The position numbers and the translations under genes were made by a program. Source: Bradyrhizobium lablabi (GTDB taxonomy: Bacteria; Pseudomonadota; Alphaproteobacteria; Rhizobiales; Xanthobacteraceae). Taken from it: a stretch of DNA of 64,000 nucleotides. Shown here in pieces: positions 17,127 to 24,978 of this stretch. The notes beneath the pieces were generated by a model that searched no databases, was not told where the DNA came from, and worked only from the letters and a program-made list of their open reading frames with translations. The stretch lies in the NCBI RefSeq assembly GCF_900141755.1, contig NZ_LT670844.1, positions 6,916,501-6,980,500 of the forward strand, read 5' to 3'. The first letter of the stretch is position 1. Each line of letters begins with the position of its first letter.

Positions 17127-17345
17127 GTGGACGTTCAGGAAGTCAGGAAGCTCGACGCCTATCTCAAGCGCCTGTTCGGCAATCCCAAGATCCGCGTGGT
17201 GCCGCGGCCGAAGAAGGACGATTCGGCGGAGGTCTATATCGGCGAGGAATTCATCGGCGTGCTGTTCGTCGACGATGAAGACGACGACCGCTCGTTCCAG
17301 TTCCAGATGGCGATCCTCGAGGACGATCTGGTCGAGCAGGGCTGA
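17127..17345 (+). CDS. DUF3126 family protein (72 aa)
   Basis: The small acidic protein reads VDVQEVRKLDAYLKRLFG with the first codon read as Met, then KIRVVPRPKKDDSAEVYIG and VLFVDDEDDDRSFQF, the DUF3126 pattern. The start is GTG 17127, supported by GGAG six bases upstream (17117-17120); the TTG at 17115 would use the Shine-Dalgarno itself as coding sequence. Function unknown. It follows cysE and abuts, tail to tail, the stop of the next minus-strand gene with no spacer. Confidence 0.88.
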   Translation: MDVQEVRKLDAYLKRLFGNPKIRVVPRPKKDDSAEVYIGEEFIGVLFVDDEDDDRSFQFQMAILEDDLVEQG

Positions 17346-18065
17346 TCAGGACGACGGCCTGTTTGCAGGCCCGTGCAACTGTACCGTCAGCCGGTCCATC
17401 GCACCTGCGACGTCGCGCCATTGCGATAGCCAGCTCCGTGGAAAGCGAAACGTCAGGTCGGCATCGTCGACACGGCGCTCGCTCAGGCACATTCCGGGGG
17501 TCGCGGCGTCGCGGGTGCAGCGCGCGCTCAGACCAGGCGTGTTGGCGAGGAACAGGTCTTCGCCGCTATAGGGCGTGCCGTCGCGAAAGCCGCGTTTGGT
17601 CAATCCCTCCTGCTCCTCTGTCGAGACCTGCTCGAGGTAGCGCGGATAGATGGTGCGGATGCGGATCTCCGGCGCCAGCGTGTCATGATGCGCCGCGATC
17701 GACAGGAAGATGCGATCGATCGGCTGGACCGCTTCGTCCACGACATCGGCGCTGACATGTTTGGGCGCCTCCGGCGCTTCGAGCGAAGGGTAGGCAAAGG
17801 AGAGATCGACGCGTTCCTGCGGCCCGGAATGGCGCTGGATTTTCATCCGGATCGCCGCGGCCGGCACGTTGAACAGCGTATTCCCGATGCTCACCGGCAG
17901 CCGCGCCGGACCGTTTGAGGCGTCCGGTCCCCAGGTCGGCCACAGCAAATAGGCGACCAGCGCCATCGCTGCCGCCGCAACCGCGCATCCGAGCGTGATC
18001 GGGATCAGGTGGCCGCGCTCGCGCGAACCGCGCGCGAAGTGCTGGGCCGTCGTAAGGAAAGTCAT
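17346..18065 (-). CDS. Membrane-anchored protein of unknown function (239 aa)
   Basis: One transmembrane helix lies near the N-terminus (LIPITLGCAVAAAAMALVAYLLW), leaving a periplasmic domain of about 190 residues. That domain contains LPVSIGNTLFNVPAAAIRMK, two cysteines close together in SARCTRDAATPGMCLSER that may form a disulfide, and a C-terminal FRFPRSWLSQWRDVAGAMDR. I do not recognise a named family. Its stop codon directly abuts that of DUF3126, so the two genes converge without a terminator between them. Confidence 0.75.
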   Translation of the reverse strand: MTFLTTAQHFARGSRERGHLIPITLGCAVAAAAMALVAYLLWPTWGPDASNGPARLPVSIGNTLFNVPAAAIRMKIQRHSGPQERVDLSFAYPSLEAPEAPKHVSADVVDEAVQPIDRIFLSIAAHHDTLAPEIRIRTIYPRYLEQVSTEEQEGLTKRGFRDGTPYSGEDLFLANTPGLSARCTRDAATPGMCLSERRVDDADLTFRFPRSWLSQWRDVAGAMDRLTVQLHGPANRPSS

Positions 18066-18269
18066 GAACGGAGCATCGTCAGGAAGGTCCAGGGATAGGC
18101 AGCCGAATCGCTACCGAATATGCCACGCGGCCGCAAACTTCCGCACGCTTTCGCGGGACCGAGGGGCGGCGAGCCATGCATGAACGGCGGTTCCGGGCAA
18201 TCCACGTTAACCCTTCCTTAAGGATGATGTGGCGGCGGACGGCCAATTTTGCGATGCAGGGGAAGTTGG

Positions 18270-18623
18270 TTGAGCAGCGAAAGACCTTTGCAAATGTCGC
18301 CCGATGCGTTGAATTCCCTGTTCTCCCTTTGCATCGGCTTTGCACTGGCCGGCGCGCTCACGAGCGGATACCAGGCCCTGGTGCATCGCCCCGCCGGTTT
18401 TGGACTGCTGCAGGAGGGGGCCGCGCCGAAGACCTTCGCGGCGGTGCCGTTCCTGGTGTTTGCCGCGCCCTTCATCATCATGCGCAATACGCTGCGCGGC
18501 GCCAAGGTCGAGCGCCGCCGCGTCGAATTCGTCATGTTGGCAACCGTGCTGGCGGGGTTCTGGAGCATGATGTCCGGCACCTTTTTCCTGATGACGCTGC
18601 GCGCCGCCGGACTGCTGGCCTGA
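18270..18623 (+). CDS. Small membrane protein of unknown function (about 117 aa)
   Basis: Three hydrophobic segments are seen: LFSLCIGFALAGALTSGY, FAAVPFLVFAAPFIIMRNTL and FVMLATVLAGFWSMMSGTFF. The reading frame is clean and membrane-like. The start is uncertain: TTG 18270 has a GGGGAAG site about 5 nt upstream, while ATG 18294 has none; I chose TTG. The next gene, gamma carbonic anhydrase, starts 42 bp downstream, so they may be co-transcribed. No function is inferred. Confidence 0.75.
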   Translation: MSSERPLQMSPDALNSLFSLCIGFALAGALTSGYQALVHRPAGFGLLQEGAAPKTFAAVPFLVFAAPFIIMRNTLRGAKVERRRVEFVMLATVLAGFWSMMSGTFFLMTLRAAGLLA

Positions 18624-18665
18624 AGCATTGGCCTATGCCACAGTCTCCGCGAACAGGAGACGAAT

Positions 18666-19196
18666 ATGCCGATCTACCAACTTGACGGGCAGGCGCCCGA
18701 ACTTCCCGCGGACGGTAACTATTTCATCGCCGCAACCGCGACCGTGATCGGCAAGGTCCGGCTGAAGAATTCGGCGAGCGTATGGTTCGGCGCGGTGCTG
18801 CGCGGCGACAATGAATGGATCGAGGTCGGTGAAGGCGCCAATGTGCAGGACAATTCGACCTGCCACACCGACATGGGTTTTCCCCTGACGATCGGGAAAA
18901 ATTGCACGGTCGGCCACAACGTCATCCTGCATGGCTGCACGCTGGAGGACGACGCGCTGGTCGGGATGGGCTCGATCGTCATGAACGGCGCGAGAATCGG
19001 CCGCGGCAGCATCGTCGGCGCGGGGTCCGTCATCACCGAGGGCAAGCAGTTTCCCGAATACTCCCTGATCATCGGATCGCCGGCGCGGGTGATCCGCGCG
19101 CTCGAGCCGGCGCAGGTCGCCAAGATGGGAAGTGCTGCGAAATTCTACGTCGCCAACGGAGCGCGATACAACAAGGGGCTGAAGAAGATCGACTGA
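18666..19196 (+). CDS. Gamma-carbonic anhydrase family protein (176 aa)
   Basis: Left-handed beta-helix protein with hexapeptide repeats from residue 20 on. The family core VWFGAVLRGDNEWIEVGEGA, NVQDNSTCHTDMGFPLTIG, then CTVGHNVILHGCTLEDDALV carries the three histidines (CHTD, GHNV, LHGC) that bind the active-site metal in gamma-carbonic anhydrases. Length and C-terminus (GSPARVIRAL) match. An AGGAG site lies ahead of ATG 18666. Activity in this subgroup is often unproven, so carbonic anhydrase is a family name and not a demonstrated reaction. Confidence 0.92.
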   Translation: MPIYQLDGQAPELPADGNYFIAATATVIGKVRLKNSASVWFGAVLRGDNEWIEVGEGANVQDNSTCHTDMGFPLTIGKNCTVGHNVILHGCTLEDDALVGMGSIVMNGARIGRGSIVGAGSVITEGKQFPEYSLIIGSPARVIRALEPAQVAKMGSAAKFYVANGARYNKGLKKID

Positions 19197-19225
19197 CCAT
19201 CGCGCGCTGCTTGCGTCGCGCGGAT

Positions 19226-19459
19226 CTATCGTCCGGCTCTCGGTTTCGATGGCATCGATGCCGTGCTCTTTTTCGTCGGCGCGTTCGAAGGCGATGCGCT
19301 CTTGCGCAGCGCATCCTTCAGGTCGATGGGAACGCCGTGCTTCCTGAGCAGATCGGCGAACGCCTCATCGGCGAGCTCCTGGATGGTCGCCATCCGGTCG
19401 CGGCCGAGCTGCTTCAATTTGTCGAAAGTATCGTCGTCGAAGGCGATCAGCTTGCGCAC
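19226..19459 (-). CDS. Small protein with a ribbon-helix-helix-like N-terminus (77 aa)
   Basis: The sequence MRKLIAFDDDTFDKLKQLGR then MATIQELADEAFADLLRKHG has the beta-strand plus two-helix pattern of ribbon-helix-helix DNA-binding proteins and antitoxins. The C-terminal 25 residues are basic and Ser/Lys/Pro rich (SASPSNAPTKKSTASMPSKP). No toxin gene is next to it, so an antitoxin role has no support. A regulator or nucleoid-associated role is possible. Confidence is in the gene, less in the fold. Confidence 0.7.
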   Translation of the reverse strand: MRKLIAFDDDTFDKLKQLGRDRMATIQELADEAFADLLRKHGVPIDLKDALRKSASPSNAPTKKSTASMPSKPRAGR

Positions 19460-19860
19460 GCGCGTTCCGCTCCTCGCGGCAAAGGGAGGCTGGCCCGTTC
19501 GGGCAACCGCAAACCGGTTGCTTCTGGATTACCACCGGATCGCCGGCGTTACCAAATACTTAAAGCGATGGAGAAAGGTCGCCGCGGCGCGGTCTTTGCA
19601 CGCGGTACCCGGTACACTGCGACTTCGCGACCGAACTGAACAATCTTCGTATTACGAAAAAAATCTCCGGACCGATCAGGCCAATGCTGCCGACGTGGCC
19701 GCGCGACGCCGTCGTCGGTGGTCGACGGCGGTCCGTCCAGTCGGTCAAATATGCTTGAGGGCTACGCGGATTCCGGCGGCCTCGGTGTATTTAAGCTGAA
19801 GCCACCCGGTTTGATGGCGATCGCTGGTACGGCGTTTGCAACACTTGAGGAATGTTCACC
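19460..19860. other. Intergenic region with no recognised gene
   Basis: The 400-bp spacer holds the divergent upstream regions of the small RHH-like gene (minus) and the 43-aa membrane protein (plus). One 8-bp stem, CGCCGTCG/CGACGGCG, lies around 19710-19733. I see no open frame with coding character and no tRNA. Confidence 0.5.
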
Positions 19861-19992
19861 ATGCTCACAGTCCCGGGTCTGACGCTGCTGTTCCTGAGCG
19901 TCGTCGTCGGTCTGGGCGCGACCTTTGTTTGGATGATATGGGAGATCGAGCAAACCTCCAAAGCGCATCGCAACGGCGATCGTTTCGGATAG
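19861..19992 (+). CDS. 43-aa single-span membrane protein
   Basis: An ATG at 19861, with GAGGAA about 9 nt upstream (ACTTGAGGAATG), opens a 43-codon frame. The translation is MLTVPGLTLLFLSVVVGLGA, then TFVWMIWEIEQTSKAHRNGD, ending RFG. It has one strong transmembrane helix (residues 5-27) and a short charged tail, probably cytoplasmic. A good ribosome site, a perfect membrane profile and a sharp charged end argue that it is real. Function unknown. A 32-bp palindrome follows 40 bp after the stop and may end the transcript. Confidence 0.65.
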   Translation: MLTVPGLTLLFLSVVVGLGATFVWMIWEIEQTSKAHRNGDRFG

Positions 19993-20032
19993 GCTGATTG
20001 GTCTTCGAAGAGTCCATGCCCAAACAAAGAAA

Positions 20033-20064
20033 TCAAATCATGATCCGATCGGATCATGATTTGA
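20033..20064. repeat. 32-bp perfect palindrome
   Basis: The two half sites, TCAAATCATGATCCGA and TCGGATCATGATTTGA, are exact reverse complements with no loop. The CATGATCC core is shared with the type A repeat at 11462. It sits between the 43-aa gene (plus) and the dienelactone hydrolase gene (minus), which converge, so it may serve both 3' ends. Confidence 0.75.
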
Positions 20065-20107
20065 GAATCGTCGCGCGCGGCGCTGAAAGCGGCGCGCCCG
20101 ACTTTGT

Positions 20108-20992
20108 TCAGCCCAGCACGTTGTATTTCTTGAACCAGGCCTGCATCTGGTTCCAGCCGTCTTCGGCGGCTTCCTTGCGGTAGCTTGCACGATAGTCAGC
20201 GTGGAAGCCGTGCGGCGCGCCCGGATAGATCTTGAACTCGGCGGGCTTGTTGGCGGCCGCCAAGGCGGCTTTGAGCACCTCGACCTGGGCCACGGGAATG
20301 CCGGTATCCGCCTCGCCGTAAAGCCCAAGCACCGGTGCCTTCATCTCGGGGACCAGTTGGGTCGGGCTCTTCGGCCAGAGCGGGTTCGGCGGATCGACCG
20401 GCGGGCCATAAAACGCAACGCCCGCCTTCAGCGCGCCGTTGTGGGCGGCATATTCCCACACCGTCCGCCCGCCGCGGCAGAATCCGATGATGCCGAGCCT
20501 GGAGGTGTCGCCGCCTTGCGCCTTGGCCCAGGCCACCGTGCTGTCGAGGTCGGACAGTAGCTCGGCGTCAGACTTGGAATTCACCAGCGGCAGCAGCTGT
20601 TGAATATCGGCAACTTTGGTGAGATCGCCCTTGCGGAAATAGTAGTCCGGCGCGACCGCGAATGCGCCAAGTTTTGCAAGCCGCCGTGTCACATCCTTGA
20701 TGTATTCGTGCAGCCCAAAAATCTCCATCGCGACCAGCACCACCGGTGGATTGCTCGCGCTAGCGGGCCGCGCGAAATAGCCGGGCATCTCGCCGTCGGC
20801 CACCTTTATCTTGGCATCCCCCGCGGTGAGGCCGTTGGTGTCGGTCGTGATGACGTCGGCGCGCACGGGGCCGGCCGCCAGCGTATAGCCCGCGGTGACG
20901 GCGGCAGAGGCGGTCATGAAGCCGCGGCGCGAAAAAGGCGCGACTTTTGTCAGTCCGACGACATCGGACGTCAGCAGGGGTTCGGCGCTCAT
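20108..20992 (-). CDS. Tat-exported dienelactone hydrolase family protein (294 aa)
   Basis: A twin-arginine signal is visible early: FSRRGFMTASAAVTAGYTLA, cleaved near GPVRAD. The mature protein is a dienelactone hydrolase: EIFGLHEYIKDVTRRLA, nucleophile cysteine in GIIGFCRGGRTVW, acid in LGLYGEADTGIP and histidine in YPGAPHGFHADYR. Such enzymes hydrolyse dienelactones or related esters; periplasmic forms are common in this group. ATG 20992 is chosen because the Tat signal begins shortly after it; the extension to 21130 has no character. Confidence 0.9.
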   Translation of the reverse strand: MSAEPLLTSDVVGLTKVAPFSRRGFMTASAAVTAGYTLAAGPVRADVITTDTNGLTAGDAKIKVADGEMPGYFARPASASNPPVVLVAMEIFGLHEYIKDVTRRLAKLGAFAVAPDYYFRKGDLTKVADIQQLLPLVNSKSDAELLSDLDSTVAWAKAQGGDTSRLGIIGFCRGGRTVWEYAAHNGALKAGVAFYGPPVDPPNPLWPKSPTQLVPEMKAPVLGLYGEADTGIPVAQVEVLKAALAAANKPAEFKIYPGAPHGFHADYRASYRKEAAEDGWNQMQAWFKKYNVLG

Positions 20993-21121
20993 GGTGGATT
21001 TCCTCGGGTGCGGGGTCTCACTTGGGAATCTGCATTCAGCAAATAAACACCGCTGAAGGCAAATCACCTGCCTGCGAGGATCGGGCTTTCCCCGGGCGGA
21101 CCGTCGATCAATCCGGCGGGG

Positions 21122-21163
21122 AAAAAACAAGGCCGTCGGCGCAGTATACCGCCAACGACCTTG
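21122..21163 (-). terminator. Rho-independent terminator of the coiled-coil protein gene
   Basis: On the minus strand CAAGGTCGTTGGCG pairs with CGCCGACGGCCTTG (14 bp, two G-U pairs, 8-nt loop) followed by TTTTTT. It lies about 160 bp beyond the stop at 21322 and before the hydrolase gene, so it would end the transcript of the former. The 329-bp spacer 20993-21321 shows nothing else. Confidence 0.75.
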
Positions 21164-21321
21164 CCAGCCCCGGATATTGAAATCGGCTCACGCCATCCGG
21201 TGAACTACACAATGGCCGAACTCGGCGCGGGCGAATGTGATCCAGTTCACAATCGGCGCAAAAAACTGGCAGCCAGCCCTTCGTGTCAGGGGTAACCGTG
21301 CGGTGAGGGATGAAATGCCGG

Positions 21322-21834
21322 TCAGCCGCGCGATTTGGCAAGCTTGCGATGGACGTTCCGGGTCGCGTGAGATCTTGTCCGGATCGACTTGTTGCGGGGC
21401 GAGGGGGAAGCGGAGGCATCGGGAGGCGGGGTGCTCGCGTAAGACTGGCGCAGGCCTTCGACCGCCTCGGTCAGCGCCGCAACCTGCTCGGACAGCCGTT
21501 TGGTGTCCGATTGCTGCGCGGCGAGCAGGCGTTTCACGGTTTGCAGCTGATCCTGAACCACCTGCAATTGGTCGATCGATTCCTGCTGGGTGACCTCCAG
21601 GTCCTTGGTCTTCTCGACCAGCCGCTCGGAGGTTTGGGCAGTCTTTGCCTGCAATTGGCGGGCGGCAACGACCCGGTCCGGCTCCGGAGAGGTACCAGTA
21701 TAGGCACGCCATAGCCCGATGCCGCTGGCGCCGAGCAGGAGGACGAGGAGTGCCGCGGCGGCCAGCGCAATCGGCTGCGCCCCAATGCGGGCGACGTCGC
21801 CGGTCTTTGCATTCTCCGAGGTGACTTCGATCAT
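21322..21834 (-). CDS. Membrane-anchored coiled-coil protein (170 aa)
   Basis: After a short cytoplasmic head (MIEVTSENAKTGDVARIGAQ) comes one transmembrane helix (ALAAAALLVLLLGASGIGLW), then a long heptad-like coiled coil (LQAKTAQTSERLVEKTKDLE through LSEQVAALTEAVEGLRQS), and a basic Ser/Pro/Arg-rich tail. ATG 21834 is used; the open frame further upstream to 22056 has no membrane or coiled-coil pattern. It resembles many small alphaproteobacterial envelope proteins without a named function. Confidence 0.78.
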   Translation of the reverse strand: MIEVTSENAKTGDVARIGAQPIALAAAALLVLLLGASGIGLWRAYTGTSPEPDRVVAARQLQAKTAQTSERLVEKTKDLEVTQQESIDQLQVVQDQLQTVKRLLAAQQSDTKRLSEQVAALTEAVEGLRQSYASTPPPDASASPSPRNKSIRTRSHATRNVHRKLAKSRG

Positions 21835-22059
21835 GGCGCTCCAAGGCTCGCCGAAAAAGTAAAGTTTGGCAGTCGAAGAAACTGGTTGACGGCGCCGCGG
21901 GTCCAGATGCCGGCGCGACCAACTTGGCGAAGGCCGCGGACCGCCCTGATCCCGATCGCCCGCCGAGGACAAATGGCAATCAAGGCGTTTTATAGCACCG
22001 AGATGCCCCCGTTGCGAGTACCAATGGTCATCGCCAGGAACCGGTGCCGGCCCCATTAT

Positions 22060-22863
22060 TCATGCGCCGGGGGCTGCCGCGAGCGCGTCCTTTATCGTGG
22101 CAACCGTGTCCACGTTCGCGATGCCATTTGCGGTCAATCCGTCCTTGCTTTTTTGAAATGCGCGCAGCGCCGTCCTTGTGGCGGCGCCGAAAGTACCATC
22201 GACCAACAGAGGCGGCGTTGCCCCGAGCGCATTGAGAGAGTTCTGGAGCCAGGTCGCGTCAAAAGTCTGCGCCGGTGCGCCGGGTGCCGGAGAGGCACCG
22301 AACGTGATGGCGGGATCGAGCTTCATCATCGTCATGATCAGGCCGGCGCAACCGAGCTGTTTGTCGACCACCTCCTCGATCGGTCCGTGATCGACCAACA
22401 CCTTGCCGATCTTGTACTGGTCGGTGCCGGACCAAATGTAGGGGCTTGGCCTATTGGCGTTGGCATAGGACATGCCGTTGTATCGCTCCAGCAGCGTGAG
22501 CATCCCCCCGATCGACCAATCCGTGCTTCGCGCCGCATGTGGAGCGCAGTTCACCAGCGCGTCTATAGCGGCATCTTCAAAGCTCGCGAACGGCCCCCGT
22601 CCGGTAGGCACATGCGTTGAGACCTTGTTCCAGGGGTCGCCTTGCGCCAGGCTCTTGTTGAAATTCTGCGACGATTCACGGTAATGCGAGACCGCGATGA
22701 AAATCCAGCTGACGCCGGTTCGACTTTCGATGGACTGGTATCTTGCTTTGTTGGTGACGGCTTTCTGAGCCGGCGCCTTAAACTCCGGCGTACGTCCGGG
22801 CGTAAGCTTGGCATTTGCCCAGCGCTGTTCATTCAAAGTCTTCAACGTCGCAAGGTCGGTCAT
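22060..22863 (-). CDS. Lysozyme-like protein with C-terminal peptidoglycan-binding domain (267 aa)
   Basis: Residues 30-170 resemble the COG5526 lysozyme family: TGVSWIFIAVSHYRESSQNF with a candidate catalytic Glu, LAQGDPWNKVSTHVPTGRGP, and FEDAAIDALVNC. The last 75 residues form a peptidoglycan-binding repeat (FDATWLQNSLNALG then VDGTFGAATRTALRAFQKSK). No signal peptide is visible, as in phage endolysins. It could therefore be a prophage-derived cell-wall hydrolase or an export-independent enzyme. ATG 22863 begins the conserved part. Confidence 0.82.
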   Translation of the reverse strand: MTDLATLKTLNEQRWANAKLTPGRTPEFKAPAQKAVTNKARYQSIESRTGVSWIFIAVSHYRESSQNFNKSLAQGDPWNKVSTHVPTGRGPFASFEDAAIDALVNCAPHAARSTDWSIGGMLTLLERYNGMSYANANRPSPYIWSGTDQYKIGKVLVDHGPIEEVVDKQLGCAGLIMTMMKLDPAITFGASPAPGAPAQTFDATWLQNSLNALGATPPLLVDGTFGAATRTALRAFQKSKDGLTANGIANVDTVATIKDALAAAPGA

Positions 22864-23162
22864 TGCGCACCTGCCAAAATTGCTGATGGATGCCATCGCA
22901 GCGATGGATCCGAAAATTTCAGTCTACACCCTTGGGTAGAGATAGGAAGGCGATTCCCCCCGGATACGCCGCGCGGTCCGGAAATATTCGCGTCGCGCAA
23001 AGCACCGCGAATTGCAGCGGACCGGCTTGATCGCGGTTACGACGGCGGAGCGGGCAATAGACAAAATCTGCGGATTTTCGGGCGCCCAACCTGTTCCGCT
23101 GTTTTCACCGAGCGACCGATGGAGCCACAAACCCCCGATAGAGATCAGCGATGTTCCGTGGA

Positions 23163-23202
23163 CAAAAAAGTTGCGGCCAGCTCTTGGGGGAGAGCTGGCC
23201 GC
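23163..23202 (-). terminator. Strong rho-independent terminator after the BTLCP peptidase gene
   Basis: Minus strand: a perfect 12-bp stem GCGGCCAGCTCT/AGAGCTGGCCGC with a six-base loop (23173-23184 and 23191-23202), followed by AACTTTTTTG. It lies 67 bp past the peptidase stop at 23269. The 405-bp spacer 22864-23268 shows no gene besides this. Confidence 0.88.
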
Positions 23203-23268
23203 GCGCGATCCGGTCTGGGACGGGGAGGGGTGGGGATGTGACCGGGTCGCGTGTCCTGTTATCTTGCG

Positions 23269-23889
23269 TTAGCGGGCGCTGGCGGTTGAGACCGCCGGGC
23301 GGCTGTCGCCAAGCGAGACCCATACATTCGGATCGCTCTGCGACTGACGCTTGACGAAGCGGTAGCCGGTCTCGGTCCAGTCCACGACGCTCTCGTTCTG
23401 GTTGTCGAGGATGAACTCGCCTTTGTCGCTCTTCACGGTCAGCACGGCGTGGCCTTCGCCCTTCTTGTCGCGCACCACCGTGATCAGCAGCGCCTCGCGC
23501 GGCCAGCCGGCGTCGATCAGCATCTTGCGCTTCAGCAGCACGTAGTCCTCGCAGTCGCCGTAACCGTCCGTCGGCAACGACCATTTCTCGATCACGCCCC
23601 AATGATCCATGTCGGTCATCGGCTTGACGGTTTCGTTGACCCAGCGGTTGACCCGCAACAGATCCCGCCATGCCGTCTGCGACAGCACGATATCGCGCGG
23701 CTGCGACGGGCCGCCGCGGCATTCGCCGGGATTTTCGGCACAAAATTCGACCCAACCGATCGGTGCGCGCGTGGTGTCGCCAAGGCTCGCATACATTGCC
23801 CGTTCGTCACCGGCACGCGCCGGCGCATTCAATCCCGCCAGGATGACGACAATCGCCAATCCCGTTTTCTGCCCCCTGAAACCAAACAT
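23269..23889 (-). CDS. Bacterial transglutaminase-like cysteine peptidase, BTLCP family (206 aa)
   Basis: The papain-like triad is visible: Cys113 in DGYGDCEDYVLLKRKML, His147 in KGEGHAVLTVKSD and Asp162 in EFILDNQNE. A signal peptide occupies residues 1-26 (LAIVVILAGLNAPARA), so the enzyme is periplasmic. BTLCP proteins (related to LapG) cleave adhesins or surface proteins in some species, where the activity is tied to c-di-GMP; no LapD-like partner adjoins it here, though a PilZ gene is next upstream. ATG 23889 opens the signal peptide. A strong terminator follows. Confidence 0.9.
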   Translation of the reverse strand: MFGFRGQKTGLAIVVILAGLNAPARAGDERAMYASLGDTTRAPIGWVEFCAENPGECRGGPSQPRDIVLSQTAWRDLLRVNRWVNETVKPMTDMDHWGVIEKWSLPTDGYGDCEDYVLLKRKMLIDAGWPREALLITVVRDKKGEGHAVLTVKSDKGEFILDNQNESVVDWTETGYRFVKRQSQSDPNVWVSLGDSRPAVSTASAR

Positions 23890-24219
23890 TGTGGCCCCCG
23901 TTTCTTGTTGGGACCACGTTTCGCACAAAGGTTTTGCGCCGCTGCTAAGTACGCCAAGTACATTTGAGACGAATGGAAGTAAAAATCGCGGCTAACTCGA
24001 TCTATACTTGAATAGAATTCGAATAGAATTTTAGACAACTGCAATTGATTCAAATTTTACGTATTAAGCTCTGGCCGCCAGCCAATCCGGCGATTGCGGG
24101 CTCAAAATCCGGCCGCGTTAACTGAAGCGACCGGCGCGCCAAATGGCCGACGGCGGCATCCGGCCATGCGGACACTGCCTTCGGGCTTCAGAAAAGGGTG
24201 AAGTGCAGGCTGCTGCGGT
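23890..24219. other. AT-rich intergenic region with an 11-bp spaced direct repeat
   Basis: The 330-bp spacer upstream of the BTLCP gene contains the direct repeat GAATAGAATT at 24010-24019 and 24021-24030, within the most AT-rich stretch of the neighbourhood. It may hold the promoter of the peptidase gene. No coding frame or terminator is apparent. Confidence 0.45.
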
Positions 24220-24843
24220 TTACCGCGCGGTAACGCTGTCTTCGAGCGTGTCGGCCATCTGCTCGTGAACGAACTCGAGCGCGAAGCCTTCCTCGAGGTT
24301 TCGCACCACCCGGGCCTGGACCTTGCCGAGCATGACCATGGAGCGCAGCGGGGGACGGTTCTCCGCGGCGATCGCGGCCCCCGACAGCGACATGTCGATA
24401 ACCCGGCAGGTCATCTTGGTGCCGTCCTCAAGGGTGAGCAGCGCGATCGGGTTGCGCGGAATGATACGGTCGTGGCGGCGGTCTTCCGGCAGGTTGAGAA
24501 TGTCCCGGTTGGCAAGCCAGGTCAGCTGCGCCGCGAGCTTGTCGCGCTTGCGCGCGGTTGCTCCCACGGTCATGGCGAAGCCGTTGTCGATGATGCGGGT
24601 GATCTTGCCCTCGACCCGGCCGATATGGTCGAGATAGGCGATCACGCGGTCGCCGACATTGCCGATACCGGGCGCCAGCAGCGCCAACCCGCCCGGCGAC
24701 ATATTAATGATCTGGCAAGGAAATTCGCGCCGGTCCGGCAGCATGTAGCGGCCGAGCAGATGGACCTTGACGCGCTGAAAGCGCCGGCGTTCTTCGGCGG
24801 CCGGAAGAATCGATTTCTTGTTCGCCAACGCCATCTTCGCCAC
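24220..24843 (-). CDS. Tandem PilZ-domain protein (207 aa)
   Basis: Two PilZ domains appear in a row. The first has RRRFQRVKVHLLGRYMLP with NMSPGGLALLAP; the second has RRHDRIIPRNPIALLTLEDG with DMSLSGAAIAAE. RxxxR and (D/N)xSxxG are the c-di-GMP contacts, and both copies keep them, so it may bind two ligands. No output domain or membrane segment is visible. The start is either GTG 24843 or ATG 24834; neither has a strong ribosome site and I keep the longer one. It could link the second messenger with the neighbouring BTLCP peptidase (inference). Confidence 0.88.
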   Translation of the reverse strand: MAKMALANKKSILPAAEERRRFQRVKVHLLGRYMLPDRREFPCQIINMSPGGLALLAPGIGNVGDRVIAYLDHIGRVEGKITRIIDNGFAMTVGATARKRDKLAAQLTWLANRDILNLPEDRRHDRIIPRNPIALLTLEDGTKMTCRVIDMSLSGAAIAAENRPPLRSMVMLGKVQARVVRNLEEGFALEFVHEQMADTLEDSVTAR

Positions 24844-24978
24844 CCGACGACCGCTTCCCCGGTGTCGTTAGACCCTACGGCCAGCAAGGTTAATGAGCCG
24901 TTACCGGCGGTTGCATCATGTGTGAGCACTCACGTGAGCTCCGTAACCGATGGTCCAATGCGGAAGGCCGCGGCCTCT

